Source: Adineta steineri
Lineage: Eukaryota > Rotifera > Eurotatoria > Adinetida > Adinetidae
Direction: 5' to 3'
Length of the DNA: 64,000 nucleotides
NCBI GenBank assembly: GCA_905250115.1
Contig: CAJNOI010000157.1
Coordinates: forward strand, 1 to 64,000
Shown here: positions 62,911-64,000 of the stretch, piece after piece
Layout: each line of letters begins with the position of its first letter
Numbering within the stretch: position 1 is the stretch's first letter
Program-made: the position numbers and the translations under genes
Notes under the pieces: generated by a model
Databases searched by the model: none
Seen by the model: only the letters and a program-made list of their open reading frames with translations
Told to the model about the DNA's origin: nothing

Positions 62911-63339
62911 ATGGAAATGATGAGAAGCGTATTTCTCACTAGTATTTATTTATGTTTACTTTTGGCATACAGTAAAGGTAATGTCAAATCGATGAGAATG
63001 ATTTCTTTGATCTCTTTTATCTAGGTGTATCACTGAAATCTTCAGCAAGTTGCATGGTTGATTCTTGCAGTTCTGGTGATCAAGGTGGTAGTTGTTCCTT
63101 GTCTAGCTTATGTTATAGTTTTCAGACATCGAAAAATAAAACAGTATGTGCACCTGCAGCAAACTGTTCATTGTTCGACGCTTGTTCGAGCACAAAAACA
63201 TGTGCGTCGAATAACTCTGTTTGTGTCATCAACAGCTGCTGTTTAACACCTATCTGTATGCCTACTGCTATGACAGCTATATGTTCATCAATAAGTAATG
63301 CGACTACGAATTCGACAAGTTCCGGAACATCCACAATAG
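62911..63339 (+). CDS. Secreted Cys-rich protein with Ser/Thr tail (3' end beyond window)
   Basis: Exon 1 at 62911-62977 encodes a signal peptide (MMRSVFLTSIYLCLLLAYS). A 47-nt intron follows, then exon 2 at 63025-63339 in frame, with 16 cysteines (SCMVDSCSSG, GGSCSLSSLCYS, CSLFDACSSTKTC, CVINSCCLTPICM). A Ser/Thr/Asn-rich stretch (SNATTNSTSSGTSTIG) follows and meets a donor (ATAG|GTACGT). The next exon lies past 63857, beyond or near the window end. The layout matches a secreted mucin or lectin-like coat protein. The intron after exon 2 contains the MITE at 63406. The start ATG is 62911; in-frame ATGs at 62917 and 62920 are alternatives. Confidence 0.75.
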
Positions 63340-63405
63340 GTACGTAGATATTATAAATCTAACAAAGTTCTAATGAAAAAGAGAAGAGACACTATCACCA
63401 CGGAC

Positions 63406-63849
63406 TAAAGCCCATCGGGTCTTAAAAATTTGTTTTTACCGGGTCCGGGCCCGGGTCCGGGTCTCGAAGCTTTTTATGACCGGGTCCGGATAAAAAGAAA
63501 TATATTATCGACATGATATTTTTATACTGCTCGGTGAACATGAGAATGTCATTTTGGATTTGAAAACTGGTTAATAGGTTTTCAGAAAACTAAATCAAAG
63601 ACCTCTTTTTTTTGCTACTTAGTTTTGGTTTTTGGATAGTTAAGACTAAAAAATTTTTTAAAGGTACAGCTCGAGTTCAGACGAGTGCTCGTCGAAATCG
63701 GGTCCAACCCGGACCCGGACCGGGCATCGGGTCCGGGTCCGGGTATACCGAAATTTTTTTGAACGGGTCCGGGTCGGGTCCGGGTCCAAAAAATTTTTAT
63801 TGGGCGGGTCCGGGTCCGGGTCCAAAAAACGTGGACCCGATGGGCTCTA
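63406..63849. mobile_element. hAT-type MITE with GGGTCC repeats
   Basis: 444 bases bounded by an exact 8-base target duplication, CCACGGAC (63398-63405 and 63850-63857), the length used by hAT transposons. The 16-base terminal inverted repeats are TAAAGCCCATCGGGTC on the left and the complement of GACCCGATGGGCTCTA on the right. They differ at one base and fit the hAT YARNG start. The interior is made of subterminal GGGTCC/CCGGGT tandem words in inverted orientation around an AT-rich centre. It encodes nothing, so it is non-autonomous. The GC-rich words stand out sharply from the AT-rich surroundings. It probably lies in an intron of the preceding gene. Confidence 0.9.
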
Positions 63850-63857
63850 CCACGGAC

Positions 63858-64000
63858 ACACATGCCTTCTCTAGGGTCATTAAAATATACAAGCAGACCT
63901 GTCTATATCCTCACCTACACCCAATTAACAGATACCTCTATCGCTATATCAGACAATTGAGTTGTGTTTCGATTATCAAATGTGCAGTTGATATTAGATG
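63858..64000. other. Window end, nothing assigned
   Basis: Contains one weak ACACCC word at 63917-63921 and no assignable exon. Confidence 0.4.

Overview
This window looks like nuclear DNA of a bdelloid rotifer (Adineta/Rotaria type). It is strongly AT-rich, and its genes carry many short GT-AG introns of about 50-75 bases. Gene content fits: a TPR protein fused to an R-S-ExE ADP-ribosyltransferase domain, an expanded F-box/LRR family, intronless rhodopsin-like GPCR paralogues, and scattered arrays of a TGTGGG-like motif, which I recall as the bdelloid telomere repeat. The assignment is inferred from gene content, not from a marker gene.

Layout. 1-1886 (-): ART-TPR gene cut by the left edge. 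3069-3647 (+): small Cys-rich membrane protein. 4160-6074 (-), 12577-14549 (-), 21192-23111 (+) and 24310-26297 (+): four F-box/LRR paralogues (copies A-D), each with four exons and the same 19-base microexon, arranged as an inverted and tandem duplication that carries its flanks along. 8274-11174 (+): intronless VWA-domain gene with one in-frame TAG. Inside the F-box cluster lie an SDR (15202-16054, -) and a GPCR (17097-18125, -). Their paralogues follow outside it: GPCR 28087-29076 (-) and SDR 32894-33755 (+). The second SDR is divergent from an ENOSF1/L-fuconate dehydratase gene (30881-32246, -), a possible L-fucose catabolic pair. 34432-36938 (-): neuromedin-U/pyrokinin-type receptor. 36.9-42.6 kb: gene-poor, with a 70-base foldback MITE. 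42617-44718 (-): phosphoglucomutase. 44832-46639 (-): LTV1 ribosome-biogenesis factor. 47161-48990 (-): a distant F-box/LRR gene. 49-53.3 kb: gene-poor. 53301-58077 (+): 21-exon receptor tyrosine phosphatase.

The right end (58.4-64 kb) is accessory in character: a 216-base assembly gap, a mucin tail, gene scraps, many telomere-like G-rich/C-rich foldbacks, and a secreted Cys-rich/mucin gene whose intron holds a 444-base hAT-type MITE with an 8-base target duplication.

The most interesting signal is the recurrence of telomere-like foldbacks: a GTGGGTGT arm, a spacer, then an ACACCCAC arm. They occur at about nine places, several at edges of duplicated blocks or beside gene fragments. I see no retroviral or LTR-like element, CRISPR array, rRNA or convincing tRNA. 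Exon boundaries below were read by eye from GT/AG signals and reading-frame continuity; no transcript evidence was available.
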